A DNA stretch of 64,000 nucleotides from Nostoc sp. UHCC 0702 (GTDB lineage Bacteria; Cyanobacteriota; Cyanobacteriia; Cyanobacteriales; Nostocaceae), in NCBI GenBank assembly GCA_017164015.1, contig CP071065.1, positions 2,446,501 to 2,510,500 of the forward strand, read 5' to 3'. The notes beneath the pieces were generated by a model. It searched no databases and had not been told where the DNA came from. It worked only from the letters and a program-made list of their open reading frames with translations. Positions within the stretch are counted from its first letter, which is position 1. Each line of letters opens with the position of its first letter. The translations under genes were made by a program, and so were the position numbers. Shown one piece after another: positions 53,811 through 62,904 of the stretch.

Positions 53811-54300
53811 GGACGTGCGACGCGGGCGTCCGATCGATCAACAAGCTGAGCAGTTCGGGGCGGCTGTAATGACCCCGTGCGTCCATGAGCCGCTTGCGCG
53901 CGTCGATCTGGGCAAAGTAAGTAGGAACGACCTTGCGGGTCGCGTCCGCCAACGCGCAGGTTCTCCACAGCGTTGTTGGGCCGCCGACGTAGTGGAAGAC
54001 TTCGCTGACGTTGACACCGCGAGCGATCAAGTCTTCGCGGGCGACGTCGAGGTCGTCCACGGCGAGAACCAGACTGTGCGCCGAGCCAGAATTCTTTGGA
54101 GTGACTCCCTTGCCGAAGATGATCGAGGCTTCGGAGTTGTGTGGCGTCATCTGCACGCCGCGGAAGTCGCCATCCACCACGTCGATGTCGAGCCGCCAGC
54201 CGAGATTCTCGTAGAATGCTTTCGCGCGGTCAACGTCGGAAACGCTGAAGACTACGACTTCGAGTTTCATGTTTGGACTGTTTACGCGATTGCTGCTCAT
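53740..54300 (-). pseudogene. VOC/glyoxalase-family protein with broken C-terminus
   Basis: From ATG 54300 (AAGGAG ribosome site 6 bases before) the frame reads [60 protein letters not shown], a clear VOC fold. After FHYVGGPTT the expected family text ([14 protein letters not shown]) appears in another frame around 53965, so a frameshift lies there and the last about 75 residues are not VOC-like. Base composition is GC-rich compared with the chromosome, suggesting foreign origin. Confidence 0.65.
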
Positions 54301-54450
54301 CTTGTTCTCCTTTTGGTTGGTAAGTTTGATGTTCAAATTGGTTACTTTTCATTCTTCTGTGAGCGCCCAATGCACACCACTCAAAAGCGTGTGCGATCGA
54401 GCAATCTTGTTTGGGAGCGTCGAAGCCATTTTTCTGCTCGCAAGGCGGTG

Positions 54451-55161
54451 TTAGTGACCCGCACTCTGTCCACCATCGACGTGAAGGATTTCGCCCGTCA
54501 CAAAGTTGGCTGATTCGAGGTAGAGGATTGCATCAACGACATCGGAGATCTCGCCCATACGACCGAGCGGGTGCAGGGCATCGAGTTGTGCATGGGTTTC
54601 GGCGGGATGCATTGGCGTTTTGATCGTACCCAGCGCGATCGCGTTCACCCGGATACCGCGCTTGGCATACTCGATCGCCAGCGATTTGGTCGCGGCATTC
54701 AGTCCGCCCTTCGTCAGCGACGCGAGTACAGATGGTACGCCAGCGATCGGGTTGTCAACCAAGCTCGTGGATATCTGCACGATATGACCGCTGCCCTGCT
54801 TCTCCATCTCGGCGATCGCGAGTTGCGTCATGTGAAAAAAGCCACTGACGTTGGTACCCAGATATACCTCGTAGTCAGCCTCGGTGTATTCGGTAAATGG
54901 CTTGGCGATGAATATACCAGCGTTGTTGATGAGCGTGTCGATGCGCCCGAAGCGGGTCACGCCTTCGATGATCGCACGTTCGGCGGTTTTTCGATTGGCG
55001 ATGTCACCTGAGACTGCGAGGATTGCATCATCATCCGATGGCTGAATTGAGCGTGAGATAGCGACCACCCGATAGTTGCGATCGCGGTACGCCTTGACAA
55101 GGGCTGCGCCAATGCCCTGCGATGCGCCGGTAATAACAGCGACTTTCTGTTCAATGCCCAT
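54451..55161 (-). CDS. SDR-family oxidoreductase lacking the catalytic Tyr
   Basis: A 236-residue classical short-chain dehydrogenase. The cofactor motif is TGASQGIGAALVKAY, with NNAG at LINNAGIFIAKPF and a final GEILHVDGGQ. In the active site QISTSLVDNPIAGVPSVLAS is followed by LTKGGLNAATKSL, so the Tyr of YxxxK is replaced (Ala in the aligned place), while Ser and Lys are present. Activity is therefore doubtful or different. It has a GGAG ribosome site and GC-rich codons like the adjacent VOC gene. Confidence 0.82.
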   Translation of the reverse strand: MGIEQKVAVITGASQGIGAALVKAYRDRNYRVVAISRSIQPSDDDAILAVSGDIANRKTAERAIIEGVTRFGRIDTLINNAGIFIAKPFTEYTEADYEVYLGTNVSGFFHMTQLAIAEMEKQGSGHIVQISTSLVDNPIAGVPSVLASLTKGGLNAATKSLAIEYAKRGIRVNAIALGTIKTPMHPAETHAQLDALHPLGRMGEISDVVDAILYLESANFVTGEILHVDGGQSAGH

Positions 55162-55196
55162 AGTAAAACTCCTTTGGAAATTATGAATTTTGCAGG

Positions 55197-55751
55197 TCAG
55201 GCTATGGTCGAAGCCGTTATGCGGTGGTCATGGTCGGTACTGGTAGCAACTGGCAGCCATGCTTCGATTTCCTGCGCTATTTTCGCGGCGTTGTTCTGGT
55301 ACATCGCGATCGTGTCCTTCCCGACGGGCAAATGCAGCGGCGGACGTTCTGTATTGGCGAGTTGAATAATCACCTGAGCAAACTTTTTCGGATCGCCAGG
55401 TTGGTGTCTGTGTAGCGCATTGGCTCCGCTACGCATCGGTCCTACTGTTTCCTGGTAATCGTCGATAATGGTTTTAGCGGCAACATAAGATTCAGCGCTC
55501 AGGAAGTCAGTACTAAAAAGACCGGGAGCTACTGCCGTGACGTGGATGCCGAGCGGTGCCAGTTCGCAATTGAAATCTTGCACAATTGCCTGAATCAACT
55601 GATGCATTTCCCGAAACTGAGGACATTGGTAATTCCCATATTCCACGAGTATGACGGGGGCATTGAAAGTCCCCTGATAGCGATCGCGTTGGGAAGGTGG
55701 AACAAAGAGTTGATTAAGCTCACTATTTTGATTCATCGCATAGTCTACCAA
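55197..55751 (-). CDS. Chimeric ORF: DsbA/thioredoxin-4-like start fused to an SDR end
   Basis: 184 codons. Residues about 10-60 (QRDRYQGTFNAPVILVEYGN, QCPQFREMHQLIQAIVQDF) resemble the start of DsbA-type proteins, with the second Cys of the CxxC replaced. From about residue 63 (ELAPLGIHVTAVAPGLFSTD) to the end it is the C-terminal half of an SDR (ANTERPPLHLPVGKDTIAMY). The junction near 55565 is in frame. It is most likely a deletion product without function. Confidence 0.7.
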   Translation of the reverse strand: MVDYAMNQNSELNQLFVPPSQRDRYQGTFNAPVILVEYGNYQCPQFREMHQLIQAIVQDFNCELAPLGIHVTAVAPGLFSTDFLSAESYVAAKTIIDDYQETVGPMRSGANALHRHQPGDPKKFAQVIIQLANTERPPLHLPVGKDTIAMYQNNAAKIAQEIEAWLPVATSTDHDHRITASTIA

Positions 55752-55954
55752 AAAGGTTTTTCATAGCATCGAGGGATTGCCATGACTCCTATCTGTGATT
55801 CCTCCCGACTCCGTTTTTTCTATGTCTTTAGCTTATGAAACTAATCCAGCTTTGTCGCCAACTCAGAGTTGAGTAATTGCAGGGATGAAACAACAGTTGC
55901 TTACTATCTCTAAAACTAACCCTCAACCGAACTTAAGTTCAGTTCTCATTGCTT

Positions 55955-56446
55955 TCACAACTTGGCAAGTCCCCGCTTTAGTGCGGTAATAACCGCTTGA
56001 GTGCGATCGCTCACGCCTAATTTGCTCAGAATTCGGTTGATGTGAAATTTGACGGTACTTTCAGTAATATTCAAAGCCGCAGCAATATCTTGATTACTCA
56101 AGCCACGCGCCATCTGGCAAACAACTTCTTGTTCTCGATCGCTCAACTCTGGAATGTTCATCCGTTGCACTAGTTTGGCAGCGACTTCGGAAGGAATATA
56201 TTGTTGTCCGCTGTGAACGATATGAATCGCATTCAGGAGTGCATCCGGTTCCGCGTCCTTCAACAGATAGCCCTTGGCTCCGGCGCGTAATGCTCGATAA
56301 ATATCTTCGTCCCCGTCATAAGTGGTCAGTACAATCATCCGGGCATAGGCGAATTCAGCACAGATTGCAACGATCGCATCAACGCCGCCGATCTGGGGCA
56401 TCCGTAAGTCGATTAAGGTGACATCAGGCTGGAGTTGCCGATATTG
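55955..56446 (-). pseudogene. NarL/LuxR-type response regulator without its N-terminus
   Basis: The frame has VTLIDLRMPQIGGVDAIV (phospho-Asp region), KGYLLKDAEPDALLNAIHIV, and a LuxR helix-turn-helix ELSDREQEVVCQMARGLSNQ, DIAAALNITESTVKFHINRI. The first about 45 residues, which hold the acidic pocket of the receiver, are missing: a stop lies at 56447-56449 and the DNA beyond encodes a kinase fragment. The ATG at 56401 could still start a DNA-binding domain with half a receiver. Confidence 0.75.
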
Positions 56447-56705
56447 CTAGGGTTGATATCTTTATGAATGACACCAGAAGCATGAATTCTGCCCAGAATA
56501 CCTGTGAGTTTAATGGCAAGGGATAGAAAAGCTGATAAGGGCATAGGGCAGAAATCTGGACGCTGCTGTATCCATCGTTCCAGAGACTCTCCACCAAAAT
56601 CTTCTAAAAGAATAATGAGTGTGCGCTGATATTCCTGCTGACTATATGCCTTGATCGCGCCTTCTAAGTTAAGCGATCGCTAGTCGAAGGTATAGCCATC
56701 AGGCT
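56440..56705 (-). pseudogene. Fragment of a Ser/Thr kinase domain of a giant kinase-ATPase-histidine kinase
   Basis: The frame reads QQEYQRTLIILLEDFGGESL, ERWIQQRPDFCPMPLSAFLS, LGRIHASGVIHKDINPSNI. IHKDINPSNI is the catalytic loop of Hanks-type kinases, and LLEDFGGESL is the hinge typical of cyanobacterial multi-domain MHK kinases. It is joined at about 56440 to the response regulator fragment in another frame. No start or end is preserved. Confidence 0.7.
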
Positions 56706-56718
56706 GAATGAGCGAGGT

Positions 56719-56901
56719 AAGTTTGACAAATCAATTTATCGCCAAAGAAATCGGGTCGAGAGATGTTTCAACCGTTTAAATCAATTTCGTCGCATTGCTA
56801 CACGGTATGACAAAAAAGCTGATAAATATCTTGCAATGCTAACACTCGCTTCTATCATCCAGGGTCAGCGCGTCTCAAACCCTTGGTGCAAAAATTGTTA
56901 G
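56719..56901 (+). mobile_element. IS5-family transposase C-terminal fragment
   Basis: The frame KFDKSIYRQRNRVERCFNRL, then NQFRRIATRYDKKADKYLAM and LTLASII, matches the end of IS5/IS4 transposases (Y-R-x-x-N-x-x-E-R signature), to TAG at 56899-56901. Everything upstream is missing. Confidence 0.75.
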
Positions 56902-57447
56902 CATCTTTGGTTCCTAGAGTCAATTGTTTAGTTAGCTTTTAAATCTAGTGGTGCTGACTGATGACTGATGACTGATGACTGATGAGTGTCAACAGTGGAA
57001 TACTTTTTTACTTGCAAGTCCCTAAATTCGTTCATAGGCTTTAAGTTATTCCTCTATAAATTGCTACAGTCTGTTTTTGATGACTTATGCACAATCCTCA
57101 ATTTTTTTACACTCATTGGTGCATAAGTTATCATCAAGACTGGTAACAACCTGACAGAAAATCAAATTTCGATTTCAACCCAAAAGCCTTTTTAACTTTC
57201 AAGAAAAACTTGCTCAAACTCTTATAAAATCAAGCTTTTTATTAATGAAGTGTTTCTTTCATCCGTAGCGAGAGGGTTTATAATTTTGACTTTTGACTTC
57301 CCCTTTGTGGGGCACTTCTACCAAAAATTGCCCATGAATAAATTTGCAGACTTATAGCTAAAGTCGTCTTTTAACGACTGGTCAATAGTTTTAGTCCACA
57401 AAATAAAACTGTGGATTAACAAACTACCGATCGCAATCCCCAATAGT
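56902..57447. other. Non-coding stretch with a short tandem repeat
   Basis: TGATGAC heptamers (about five copies) at 56954-56988. Around 57365-57390 AGTCGTCTTTTAACGACT forms a small hairpin. The rest is AT-rich; no gene or RNA is recognised. Confidence 0.5.
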
Positions 57448-58005
57448 CTAAAAATTCTTCTCCCCTGCACCCTGGTGGCGAATCACATCAATAGCCGTCA
57501 TTAGCCAATCAATGTAAGTTTGTTCTCTTCGGATCGCTAACTCTAATACGAGGCTTTGCATCATCTGTTCACGGCTAGCAAACTGATCGCTAAGCATCGG
57601 TAACTCAATATTTTTACATTTAGTCAGCTTTTCGCTACGTGCAGCTAGCTGCTGTTCTAGCAATTCAATGATGGCTTCATTTGGTAATTGTGCTGCGAAA
57701 AACAGCTGCACCAGCAACGGTTCTCTAATGGTCGGTAAAGGCTGATGACACCCAAGCCACCTGATTAATTCGGCTTTTCCGGGTTCAGTCAAACTATAAA
57801 CTTTGCGGTTAGGGCGATCGCGCTGTATTTCAATACTACAAGTAATCCAACCCTGCTCAACGAGTTTGTCTAGTGTTCTGTAAATTTGTGCTAGATCTGC
57901 TGGCCACAAGTGAGCAAGGCATTCATCGAAGCAGCTTGTTTTCAAATCATAACCTGTCATTTTTTCTTGCTGAAGGAAACCTAGAATTGTGTGTGCTAAT
58001 GACAT
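57448..58005 (-). CDS. PadR-family transcription regulator
   Basis: A 185-residue protein with winged helix SLAHTILGFLQQEKMTGYDL, the Tyr-x-x-Leu-x-x-Leu helix QIYRTLDKLVEQGWI, a YSLTEPGKAELIRWL wing, and a C-terminal dimerisation helix bundle (residues 95-175). PadR proteins repress a neighbouring gene and themselves. A perfect 18-bp palindrome lies 67 bases upstream. The divergent gene it would control (58091-58575) is degraded. Confidence 0.88.
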   Translation of the reverse strand: MSLAHTILGFLQQEKMTGYDLKTSCFDECLAHLWPADLAQIYRTLDKLVEQGWITCSIEIQRDRPNRKVYSLTEPGKAELIRWLGCHQPLPTIREPLLVQLFFAAQLPNEAIIELLEQQLAARSEKLTKCKNIELPMLSDQFASREQMMQSLVLELAIRREQTYIDWLMTAIDVIRHQGAGEKNF

Positions 58006-58072
58006 AGGCGGTTTTTTGGAAACTAAAGTAGTGGTAACTATATTTGTTCTGTCCCATATATTTTTATGCTAG

Positions 58073-58090
58073 TATATGATTAATCATATA
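58073..58090. promoter_or_regulatory. Palindromic operator candidate for the PadR regulator
   Basis: TATATGATTAATCATATA is an exact 18-bp palindrome, in the size and AT-richness range of PadR boxes, between the PadR gene and the divergent relic. Confidence 0.55.
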
Positions 58091-58345
58091 TAGGAGTTAT
58101 CCAATAAAATGATCTTGAATATGGTGTCCTTCTACAAAGAACATAACTCCTGAAAGTGGGTTGAATAGGCGACCAATTTTTTACCGTAAGTCCGGCGCTG
58201 TATGCCAGCGTATCAGCGTCTGCTGGGTTAGGCGATGTCAACTACACTTCACATTTCAACCAAGACAGATTATAGTTCAGGCTGTGCCAAAGGAATACAA
58301 TGCCTTTCTCTATGTGCTTAAGTATGGGGAAGGTCAGGAGATAAA

Positions 58346-58516
58346 GACAAGTTTGATTGCCTACAATTAGCGATCGCTTGTCTTGGATATGCTGCTTTGA
58401 GTCGTCACGTCTTTGAGCAACAGAACTTTGATTTAGGAGGAAGCGGTAAATGCTTTGCTTATCGCTGGTATATCACTCAACAAACTAGTTATTGGCTACG
58501 GTTCATTCGTGAATAA
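58346..58516 (+). pseudogene. Remnant of a gene divergent from padR
   Basis: A frame of 57 codons reads FDCLQLAIACLGYAALSRHV, FEQQNFDLGGSGKCFAYRWY, ITQQTSYWLRFIRE to TAA. It is protein-like but has no start, and other frames upstream (58161-58345) hold only scraps. It may be what is left of the PadR-controlled gene. No family is recognised. Confidence 0.35.
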
Positions 58517-58575
58517 AGCTATCGAACAAATTATACAAACCCTTAAAGATTATCATAACAGGAGGATAAGTTCCA

Positions 58576-58986
58576 TTGACTTCTAACACACTTCTACAAA
58601 GAATACGTCAACATCAACATCTGCGTGATTTAAGAAACAAATTTCTACGCCTCCATCAAGTGTTACTTGACACAGAACGTATCGCCTACGAACAGAAACG
58701 TGGACGAGTATCGAGCGGAGAACTTCTGCAACTCGTCATCAATGATGAACAATTTGCTTGGCTACATCGCATTTCTGAACTGGTTGTACAAATTGATGTC
58801 ATGCTGGCAGCAGATGAACCGATATCGCTGGACGATGTTGAAAATTTAAATGCCGATGCTCGCATGTTAATCACACCATCAGAGGCAGGCAATGTGTTTG
58901 CCAGAAAATACTATACTGCTCTCCAGTGTGAACCTGACGTTGTGTTGGCACATGCAGAGGTATCAGAACTTCTTGCATCCAAGTAG
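58576..58986 (+). CDS. Hypothetical helical protein with TTG start
   Basis: A 136-residue, mostly helical protein (LRDLRNKFLRLHQVLLDTER, LVVQIDVMLAADEPISLDDV). AGGAGG at 58560-58565 lies 10 bases before the TTG, a good ribosome site, and supports that start; no ATG follows within 70 codons. No family is recognised. Confidence 0.55.
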   Translation: MTSNTLLQRIRQHQHLRDLRNKFLRLHQVLLDTERIAYEQKRGRVSSGELLQLVINDEQFAWLHRISELVVQIDVMLAADEPISLDDVENLNADARMLITPSEAGNVFARKYYTALQCEPDVVLAHAEVSELLASK

Positions 58987-59193
58987 CCGTCATGAACTGC
59001 ACACACCAATAATCGACACAGTAGGGGTGTACAACTGTACGCCCCTAATGTCAACGGGTCGCGTTTCGTTCCTCCACAGCCAGAGTTTGATGAGTTTGTC
59101 AAAGCGATCGCCAAACTACATTGATCATTAACTAATCCCCTACACTACAGTAGAGGATTTAATAATCCGAGGACGGTTACTAGAGTAAAATTT

Positions 59194-60204
59194 ATGGGCA
59201 AGCAGCGTGTTCTTTCTGGAGTTCAACCAACGGGCAATTATCATCTAGGCAACTATTTGGGAGCGATTCGCAACTGGGTAGAAGGTCAAAGCGAATACGA
59301 AAATTACCTTTTCGTAGCTGATTTACACGCGATTACAGTACCACACGATGCAACACAGCTGGCATCTGATACCTACACCCTTGCTGCTCTTTATTTAGCT
59401 TGTGGTCTGGATTTAACTCACTCTACTATCTTTGTGCAATCCCACGTATCTGCCCACAGTGAACTCACCTGGTTGCTCAATTGCATCACACCTTTAAACT
59501 GGTTGGAAGACATGATCCAGTTCAAAGAAAAGGCTGTCAAACAGGGAGAAAATGTCAGTGTCGGCTTGTTGGACTACCCTGTGTTGATGACATCTGATAT
59601 TTTGCTTTACCAAGCGGATAAAGTACCAGTAGGTGAAGACCAAAAGCAACATTTGGAATTGACACGAGATATTGCGGCTCGATTTAATCATTTATTTGCA
59701 AAACCAGACCAGCCAGTACTGAAATTACCAGACCCTTTAATCCGCAAGGAAGGAGCAAGGGTGATGAGTTTGGCAGATGGTACACGCAAAATGTCGAAGT
59801 CTGATCCTTCTGATTTAAGCCGAATCAATTTGCTAGATTCACCAGATGAGATTACAAAGAAGATTAAGCGCTGTAAAACTGATCCAATTCGTGGTCTGAC
59901 TTTCGACGACCCAGAGCGCCCAGAGTGTAACAATTTATTAACACTGTATACACTGCTGTCTGGAAAGACGAAACAAGAGGTAGCAATTGAGTGTCAGGAT
60001 ATGGGTTGGGGACAATTCAAACCATTATTGACAGAAACGACAATTAACGCCCTCAAGCCGATACAAGAAAAATATCAGGCAATCACAGAAGATAAAACAT
60101 ATATAGAGTCTGTATTGCGTGATGGCAGGGAAAAAGCCCAAGCGATCGCTAACCTTACCCTAGCAGAAGTAAAAGCAGCTTTGGGCTACCTTGCCCCTGT
60201 GTAA
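59194..60204 (+). CDS. trpS: Tryptophanyl-tRNA synthetase
   Basis: A 336-residue class I synthetase that charges tRNA-Trp. The HIGH-type motif is in NYHLGNYLGAIRNW (about residue 17), the middle has GEDQKQHLELTRDIAARFNH, and KMSKS (in DGTRKMSKSDPSD) is near residue 197. Length is normal. It is followed 58 bases later by the metF-like gene on the same strand. Confidence 0.95.
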   Translation: MGKQRVLSGVQPTGNYHLGNYLGAIRNWVEGQSEYENYLFVADLHAITVPHDATQLASDTYTLAALYLACGLDLTHSTIFVQSHVSAHSELTWLLNCITPLNWLEDMIQFKEKAVKQGENVSVGLLDYPVLMTSDILLYQADKVPVGEDQKQHLELTRDIAARFNHLFAKPDQPVLKLPDPLIRKEGARVMSLADGTRKMSKSDPSDLSRINLLDSPDEITKKIKRCKTDPIRGLTFDDPERPECNNLLTLYTLLSGKTKQEVAIECQDMGWGQFKPLLTETTINALKPIQEKYQAITEDKTYIESVLRDGREKAQAIANLTLAEVKAALGYLAPV

Positions 60205-60262
60205 GGATTCTCTTTTAGGTGTGGTTCGTTATACCCTGTAAGAGAACCAACATATTAATGAT

Positions 60263-61192
60263 ATGGACAATAACCATAGCCATACCTACTTGAATACCTT
60301 CCGTAGAGCCGCCCTTGCGGGTGAATTTTTAATTACCGCCGAGGTTGCACCACCAAAAGGCGGTAATCCAGAACACATGCTCCAAATGGCGGCGACCCTT
60401 AAGGGGAGGGTTCATGCCGTCAATATTACCGATGGTAGCCGAGCAGTGCTACGGATGTCTTCTTTACTAGCATCCATTATTTTATTGCAAAACGGAATAG
60501 AGCCGATTTGTCAAGTTGCTTGCCGCGATCGCAACCGCATTGGTTTACAAGCTGATTTGATGGGCGCTCATGCTTTGGGTGTGCGTAACATTTTAGCATT
60601 GACTGGCGACCCAGTGAAAGCAGGCGATCATCCAGATGCCAAAGCCGTTTTTGATTTGGAAGCTGTGCGCTTGCTGCAACTTATTCGCAAAATGAATCAG
60701 GGTTTTGACTGCAACGATAAACCTTTAACCGATGGGGTGCTAGATTTATTTGTTGGTGCAGCAGTAGATCCCCAATGTGCCAGTTGGTCAGGTTTGCAAA
60801 GTCGATTTGAACGCAAAATTGAAGCAGGCGCACAGTTTTTTCAAAGTCAGTTAATTACTGATTTTGAGCGGCTAGAAAAGTTCATGGATAAAATAGCTGC
60901 TGGTTATAATAAACCGATTTTGGCAGGAATTTTTCTGTTGAAATCGGCAAAAAATGCCCAATTTATTAATAAGTGCGTTCCTGGTGTAAATATACCCGAA
61001 CACATTATTGATAGATTGGCAAAAGCCAAAAACCCGCTTGAAGAAGGTATGAAAATTGCAGCCGAACAAGTGCAGATTGCGCGGCAATTATGTCATGGTG
61101 TCCACATGATGGCAGTGAAGCGCGAAGATTTGATTGCCCCAATTTTGGATCTAGCCGGGGTTGCACCAGTTGATTTGGTGTTAGCGAAGTAA
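60263..61192 (+). CDS. metF: Methylenetetrahydrofolate reductase-family protein
   Basis: A 309-residue TIM-barrel flavoprotein. LITAEVAPPKGGNPEHMLQM at the start, VNITDGSRAVLRMSSLLAS, PICQVACRDRNRIGLQADLM, NILALTGDPVKAGDHPDAK are the folate and FAD regions. It lacks the exact MetF Glu pattern of E. coli and resembles the shorter bacterial relatives, so its electron donor is uncertain. It probably makes 5-methyl-THF for methionine synthesis. Confidence 0.85.
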   Translation: MDNNHSHTYLNTFRRAALAGEFLITAEVAPPKGGNPEHMLQMAATLKGRVHAVNITDGSRAVLRMSSLLASIILLQNGIEPICQVACRDRNRIGLQADLMGAHALGVRNILALTGDPVKAGDHPDAKAVFDLEAVRLLQLIRKMNQGFDCNDKPLTDGVLDLFVGAAVDPQCASWSGLQSRFERKIEAGAQFFQSQLITDFERLEKFMDKIAAGYNKPILAGIFLLKSAKNAQFINKCVPGVNIPEHIIDRLAKAKNPLEEGMKIAAEQVQIARQLCHGVHMMAVKREDLIAPILDLAGVAPVDLVLAK

Positions 61193-61212
61193 ATCAGTAA
61201 TAGATTAGCTAC

Positions 61213-61240
61213 ATAGAGGCGCGAAATTTCGCGTCTCTAT
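61213..61240 (+). terminator. Hairpin after metF
   Basis: ATAGAGGCGCGAAA pairs with TTTCGCGTCTCTAT (one G-T pair). It lies 20 bases after the stop. Confidence 0.65.
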
Positions 61241-61560
61241 CATTTGGGGAGATAGTAAAATTGAAATACACCAGTTCAAAAGCGAATATAATTCGCTACT
61301 ACACAAACAAAGTCCACCACCGTAGACTAAGACAAAATTAAGAGTTTTTAACCTGCGGAGGCAGCTTTTGTCTGTGTAGCTGCGACTTCTAGTCGTCAGG
61401 GCTAGTATGAATTGAGACTTTACAAACATCCTCTAATTGTTGGGGGCTGTTGAGGTATGAGAAATTATTTTAAAGTCCGAAGTAGCAGAAATTTTCAGAT
61501 ACGATTTCCGCGTCACCTCTTGCCCCGTATCTTGAAAACTGGGCAAAGGAAGCGATCGCT
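61241..61560. other. Repeat-rich spacer
   Basis: It contains a common Nostoc repeat at 61285-61437 (GCAGCTTTTGTCTGTGTAGC, ending ACTTTACAAACATCCTCT, similar to the MITE end at 52524). No gene is seen. Confidence 0.45.
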
Positions 61561-61761
61561 TTATTTAAGTAGCCTTGTTACCCTAACATCATATTCAGTG
61601 CCCAATGGATGCTCTGTTCTAGCCTGAACCAGTGCCATACCATCAGCTTTTTGTATTGACTCTGCGTTGATTTCGTACCTTGTCGTTCCGTGTTGATAAC
61701 TGTTATTAGTTAAATCAGCAAATTCTTTGATATCAACTAATACTTCGTAAGTGTGAACCAT
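61561..61761 (-). CDS. Small conserved-looking protein of unknown function
   Basis: A 66-residue protein: YEVLVDIKEFADLTNNSYQH, INAESIQKADGMALVQARTE, DVRVTRLLK. Alternating strand-forming residues suggest a small beta protein. The ATG is preceded by GGAGG (CCTCC on the plus strand at 61769), a good ribosome site. The family is not recognised. Confidence 0.6.
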   Translation of the reverse strand: MVHTYEVLVDIKEFADLTNNSYQHGTTRYEINAESIQKADGMALVQARTEHPLGTEYDVRVTRLLK

Positions 61762-61799
61762 TTGGGAACCTCCTAGTGCAATATGCCAACTATAGGAAT

Positions 61800-62186
61800 A
61801 AAACTAGTATATGAACACAGGGAAGTATGGTTTCTTCAATAAATACAATTCTTGTCTAATGCATACAATTCTTGTTAATTAAATACAATTCTTTATTGAA
61901 AGTTAGATGTAGGGAGCAGGGGGGCAGGGGAGCAGGGGAGCAGGGGGGCAGGGGGGACAAGCTGATAGTTATTCCTAATGCCCAATACTTCGGCTTCGCT
62001 CAGTACAAGTGCCCAATACTTCGGCTTACCTCGACTGCGCCCTTACCTCGGCTTCGCCCTTCGGCTACGCTCAGGACAAGCTCGGCACAAGTCGGCTACG
62101 CGGCAATTGAGCGAAGTCGAAATTCAGGACAGGCTCGGTACAAGTGCGAGAGTACAAGTGCCCCATGCCCCATGCTCCATGCTCAA
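61800..62186. other. Repeat region with GGGGAGCA octamers and dispersed palindromes
   Basis: GGGGAGCA/GGGGGGCA octamers at 61918-61956 and then ATACTTCGGCTT/TCGGCTACG repeats that also occur near 9700. A plus-strand open frame crosses it but is made of repeat text only. Confidence 0.6.
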
Positions 62187-62897
62187 TTAAGCGATAATAC
62201 CCACCTTTCCTGTATCCAAATCGTAACGACCGCCGACGATTTTTAATTTGCCGGACTCTAGGCGCTCAGTTAAGATTTGCGATCGCTGCAACTGTTCAAT
62301 TTGATATTGCACATTTGCCACCACAGCGTTTTCAACTGCATCGCCTGGCTGATTCTTGACCCTTTCCACAGCTGGCTTAATTGCTTTCACAAAAGTACCA
62401 ATATCACCCAGCAGTTCTTCTGTTTGCACGGCTGCGGTGACTGCCCCACATCGCTCATGACCCAGTATCATCAACAGTGGAGTATCTAACAGAGAAACTG
62501 CATATTCAATACTGCCAAGAGCTTCAGGTATGACAATATTGCCAGCAATCCGAACATCAAAAATATCACCAATGCCCTGATCGAAAACAATTTCTGCCGG
62601 CACCCGTGAGTCTGCACAACTGAGGATAGTGGCAAATGGATGTTGAGCTTGAGCAACTTGCTGCAACCGCACTGGAGATTGATGAGGGTATTGAGGTCGA
62701 TGCTGGACAAACCGCTGATTTCCGTCTATCAGCTTTTGCAGCGCTGCATCAGGAGTGAGGGAGTAAAGAATTTCAGCAGCTAGAGCCTGTTTAACTGAAC
62801 AGAAGAAATCACTAGCAGTTATCATTACACCAAATGCTCCCATGACTCCTAACCTCAAAAAGTCACGACGCTCGATCAAATTTTTGTTTGGATTCAT
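62187..62897 (-). CDS. Beta-carbonic anhydrase with Tat signal
   Basis: A 236-residue protein. A Tat signal ERRDFLRLGVMGAFGVMITA (residues 8-27) points to export. The zinc site is ILSCADSRVP (Cys, Asp-Arg pair) and LGHERCGAV (His, Cys). It has the usual length for a periplasmic beta-carbonic anhydrase (EcaB type). It is the third gene of the sbtA-sbtB operon with 7 bases between stop and start. It may equilibrate CO2 and HCO3- next to the bicarbonate pump. Confidence 0.9.
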   Translation of the reverse strand: MNPNKNLIERRDFLRLGVMGAFGVMITASDFFCSVKQALAAEILYSLTPDAALQKLIDGNQRFVQHRPQYPHQSPVRLQQVAQAQHPFATILSCADSRVPAEIVFDQGIGDIFDVRIAGNIVIPEALGSIEYAVSLLDTPLLMILGHERCGAVTAAVQTEELLGDIGTFVKAIKPAVERVKNQPGDAVENAVVANVQYQIEQLQRSQILTERLESGKLKIVGGRYDLDTGKVGIIA

Positions 62898-62904
62898 GAT
62901 TTTC

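Noticed and set aside
53794..54513. 239-codon plus-strand ORF
   Set aside because: It is antisense to the VOC and SDR coding regions. The GC-rich DNA leaves the opposite frame open by chance and the protein has no recognisable features.
61872..62246. 124-codon plus-strand ORF
   Set aside because: It is made of GGGGAGCA octamers and dispersed palindromic repeats, then runs into the 3' end of the carbonic anhydrase gene.
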